From Chitinophagaceae bacterium (GTDB lineage Bacteria; Bacteroidota; Bacteroidia; Chitinophagales; Chitinophagaceae): 13,785 nt of DNA. Position numbers and translations under genes: made by a program. Positions 11,901 to 13,785 of the stretch are shown here, piece by piece (positions within the stretch are counted from its first letter, which is position 1; each line of letters starts with the position of its first letter). The DNA lies in the NCBI GenBank assembly GCA_025455205.1, contig JALOMZ010000016.1:1-13785 (forward strand), read 5' to 3'. Below the pieces are notes generated by a model, which worked only from the letters and a program-made list of their open reading frames with translations, searched no databases and had not been told where the DNA came from.

Positions 11901-12938
11901 TTGGCAACCATTGGCAACATATCACTCCCTGCATTCCCGCTGTTGCTGGCGCCCATGGAAGACGTGAGCGACCCGCCCTTCCGCGCCGTGTGCAAGGCCA
12001 ACGGTGCCGACCTGATGTACACCGAATTCATCAGCAGCGAGGGCCTGATACGCGATGCCATCAAGAGCAGGCAAAAGCTCGACATCTTTGACGACGAACG
12101 CCCGGTGGGCATCCAGATCTTCGGCGGCGATGAGGAAGCTATGGCCATGAGCGCCCGTATTGTGGAGACCGTGAACCCCGACCTGCTCGACATCAACTTC
12201 GGCTGCCCGGTGAAGAAGGTGGTGACCAAAGGCGCCGGCGCGGCCGTACTCAAGGATGTGGACCTGATGGTGCGCCTCACGGCCGCCTGCGTGAAAAGCA
12301 CCAAACTGCCCGTGACGGTAAAGACCCGCCTGGGTTGGGACGACAGCAGCAAGAACATTGTGGAAGTGGCCGAACGCCTGCAGGACGTGGGCATCCAGGC
12401 CCTGGCCATACATGGCCGCACACGGGCACAGCTCTATAAGGGCCAGGCCGACTGGACCCTGATTGCCGAGGTGAAGAACAACCCCCGCATCAAAATCCCC
12501 ATCTTTGGCAACGGCGATATCGACAGCCCCGAGAAAGCCCTGGAATACCAGCGCCGCTATGGCGTGGATGGCATCATGATCGGCCGCGCCGCCATCGGCT
12601 ATCCCTGGATCTTCAATGAGATCAAACATTTTGTGCAAACCGGCCAGCACCTGCCGCCACCCAACATACAGCAACGCGTGGATGTAATCCGACGCCACCT
12701 GCACGGCAGCGTAAAATGGAAAGGCGACAAACTGGGCATCCTGGAAATGCGCCGCCATTATACCAACTACCTCAAGGGCATGCCCAATATCAAGGAATAC
12801 CGCCTCAAACTGGTGTCGCTACAGTCGCTGGAAGAGCTCGATGCCGTGCTGGATGAAATTGTGCGGGTATATGATGGATTTGTCTTCGAGCCCCGCAAGA
12901 TCGATATGGATGCCATGGCGTACAGCTGCGATGGATGA
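11901..12938 (+). CDS. dusB: tRNA-dihydrouridine synthase DusB
   Basis: The 345-residue flavoenzyme reduces specific uridines in tRNA to dihydrouridine using FMN and NAD(P)H. Family motifs appear in order: LLLAPMEDVSDPPFRAVC (FMN site, ~14-31), DLMYTEFISSEGL, VGIQIFGG, DINFGCPVKKVVTKGAGAAV with catalytic C102, VTVKTRLGWD, AIHGRTRAQLYKGQADW, IFGNGDI and GIMIGRAAIGYPWIF, then the C-terminal helical tRNA-binding domain. Homology begins at ATIGNISLPAFPLLLAPMED, and the only suitable initiation codon before it is TTG at 11901; the first in-frame ATG would cut off the FMN site. It stands alone, after the lipoprotein operon terminator. Confidence 0.94.
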   Translation: MATIGNISLPAFPLLLAPMEDVSDPPFRAVCKANGADLMYTEFISSEGLIRDAIKSRQKLDIFDDERPVGIQIFGGDEEAMAMSARIVETVNPDLLDINFGCPVKKVVTKGAGAAVLKDVDLMVRLTAACVKSTKLPVTVKTRLGWDDSSKNIVEVAERLQDVGIQALAIHGRTRAQLYKGQADWTLIAEVKNNPRIKIPIFGNGDIDSPEKALEYQRRYGVDGIMIGRAAIGYPWIFNEIKHFVQTGQHLPPPNIQQRVDVIRRHLHGSVKWKGDKLGILEMRRHYTNYLKGMPNIKEYRLKLVSLQSLEELDAVLDEIVRVYDGFVFEPRKIDMDAMAYSCDG

Positions 12939-12990
12939 GCACCACCTGTTGAAACAGCCGAACTATTCAAATAAAAATAAATGCAGTTGT

Positions 12991-13785
12991 ATGCTACCTG
13001 GCAGATGTCTAACTCTCCCTGTATACCTGGGAAAGCCAGTCTGGCGACGATGCAAGCGGCTGCTACTGTTAGCAGGAATATTTACCATGACCATCCGTGC
13101 TGGCATTGGGCAACCCATGATGCTGAACGCGGAACAGTCCGATAAGGTAAGCGGGCAGCTGCCTTTCAAGACTGCAGACAACCGGATTATTATTGAGGCT
13201 AGGCGGGGCCAGGATACCTTTTTGATGGTATTGGATTCCTACGCCACCTTCACGGCCATGCCGGAAGATTGGGTACGGAAATGGAGACTGCCAAAAACGC
13301 CCTACCGTTTTGCGACACGCGATTTTCAGAACAAGCGACACAAAACCAACCTTCGGTCGATGGACTCCCTTCGCATTGGAGACACATTATATGCCTCCCG
13401 TTTTTATGTGAACCCGAAAAAGAACTTCAATCAATATCAATTAGGATACCTGGGTACGGATTTTCTGGATGGCCTGAACTGGAAAATTAATTTCAGCGAC
13501 AGCACCATCTTCTACCAGTCAACACCTTTTAAGGCAGCCCAGGCCACCATATACAATGAATTCAAGCCAAATGAATTTCCCTGGTTTGAAGTAAGCCTGG
13601 ATGGTATTACGCAGCGCACCGTTGTAGATCTCGGTGCAGCCACAGCGCTGGCATTTCCTGCCAACAGTGCCATCGGACAACATATTCTTGCGCAATATAA
13701 TCCGCCTGCTCAGCGCATCAGGTCCGGCGGAGCCAACAGCGCTGGAATAATGGATACGCAATACTTTGTTACGGTAGAGAGCATC
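12991..13785 (+). CDS. Pepsin/retropepsin-like aspartic protease fold protein, degenerate active sites, 3' truncated by window
   Basis: 265 codons are present with no stop before the window end. From the ATG at 12991 the N-terminus has a long basic region (WRRCKR, 18-23) and a hydrophobic core LLLLAGIFTMTIRAGIGQ, a signal peptide with a stretched n-region; M33 at 13087 would be too late to keep it. Two homologous lobes follow. Lobe 1 (~55-180): LPFKTADNRIIIEA, then LMVLDSYATFTAM where an LDTGAS-like motif is expected, and LGYLGTDFLDGLNWKINF, the usual 'GxxGxxFL...w.idf' element. Lobe 2 (~195 onward): FPWFEVSLDGITQRTVVDLG, with D213-L-G. The two Asp (D82, D213) are present, but Gly after the first and Thr/Ser after the second are replaced, so activity is doubtful. 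Lower GC than its neighbours. Exported, function unknown. Confidence 0.7.
   Translation, partial: MLPGRCLTLPVYLGKPVWRRCKRLLLLAGIFTMTIRAGIGQPMMLNAEQSDKVSGQLPFKTADNRIIIEARRGQDTFLMVLDSYATFTAMPEDWVRKWRLPKTPYRFATRDFQNKRHKTNLRSMDSLRIGDTLYASRFYVNPKKNFNQYQLGYLGTDFLDGLNWKINFSDSTIFYQSTPFKAAQATIYNEFKPNEFPWFEVSLDGITQRTVVDLGAATALAFPANSAIGQHILAQYNPPAQRIRSGGANSAGIMDTQYFVTVESI

Noticed and set aside
11922..12758. 278-codon minus-strand frame opposite dusB
   Set aside because: Antisense shadow of a clearly conserved enzyme gene.
12946..12957. CTGTT-GA-AACAG inverted repeat after dusB as a terminator
   Set aside because: The 2-nt loop and weak stem are followed by ACCG/A-rich sequence, not a T-run.
1..13785. 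Search by eye for CRISPR arrays, IS ends, att sites, tRNA/rRNA genes
   Set aside because: No regularly spaced repeats, transposase, integrase or tRNA-like cloverleaf was seen.

Overview
The window looks like chromosome of a Bacteroidota bacterium, most likely of the family Chitinophagaceae. The signs are promoters with the Bacteroidota -7 element TAnnTTTG, A-rich leaders with few Shine-Dalgarno sequences, a giant periplasmic-propeller sensor kinase of the reg_prop/Y_Y_Y type, many SPII lipoproteins, moderately high GC, and protein sequences (DusB, omega-amidase-like nitrilase, GNAT) of Bacteroidota character. No rRNA, tRNA, insertion sequence, phage gene or CRISPR array was seen.

Layout. 1-161 (minus) is the 5' end of a secreted glycoside hydrolase family 3 enzyme. 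Upstream of it lie a perfect 16-bp palindrome resembling an FNR box, a Crp/Fnr-family regulator (239-805, minus) and a secreted DinB-like protein (831-1349, minus). A GNAT acetyltransferase reading the other way (1411-1815) appears broken by an internal, frame-changing deletion. It converges on an omega-amidase-type nitrilase (1805-2596, minus), preceded by a Tat-exported sugar isomerase-like protein (2639-3547, minus).

3692-11798 is the most interesting part. It holds a 47-residue exported peptide with its own promoter and terminator, a 1024-residue sensor histidine kinase, a membrane acyltransferase, a NarL/LuxR-type response regulator, a short candidate noncoding transcript, a hemerythrin-like protein and an operon of three unrecognised lipoproteins closed by a strong terminator. 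Three promoters here share one composite element: TTTCACAT-N5-TG[TC]GATTGCC, whose TTG lies exactly 20 bp before a -7 box. They stand before the small peptide, before the response regulator and just after the response regulator. A fourth, degenerate copy with the same spacing precedes the lipoprotein operon. I infer that this locus is a self-contained signalling circuit in which one DNA-binding protein, perhaps the local response regulator, controls all of these units.

The right end holds dusB (tRNA-dihydrouridine synthase, apparently with a TTG start and almost no leader) and the 5' two-thirds or so of an exported pepsin/retropepsin-fold protein. Both of that protein's catalytic Asp motifs are altered, so it may be a pseudoprotease; it runs off the window.
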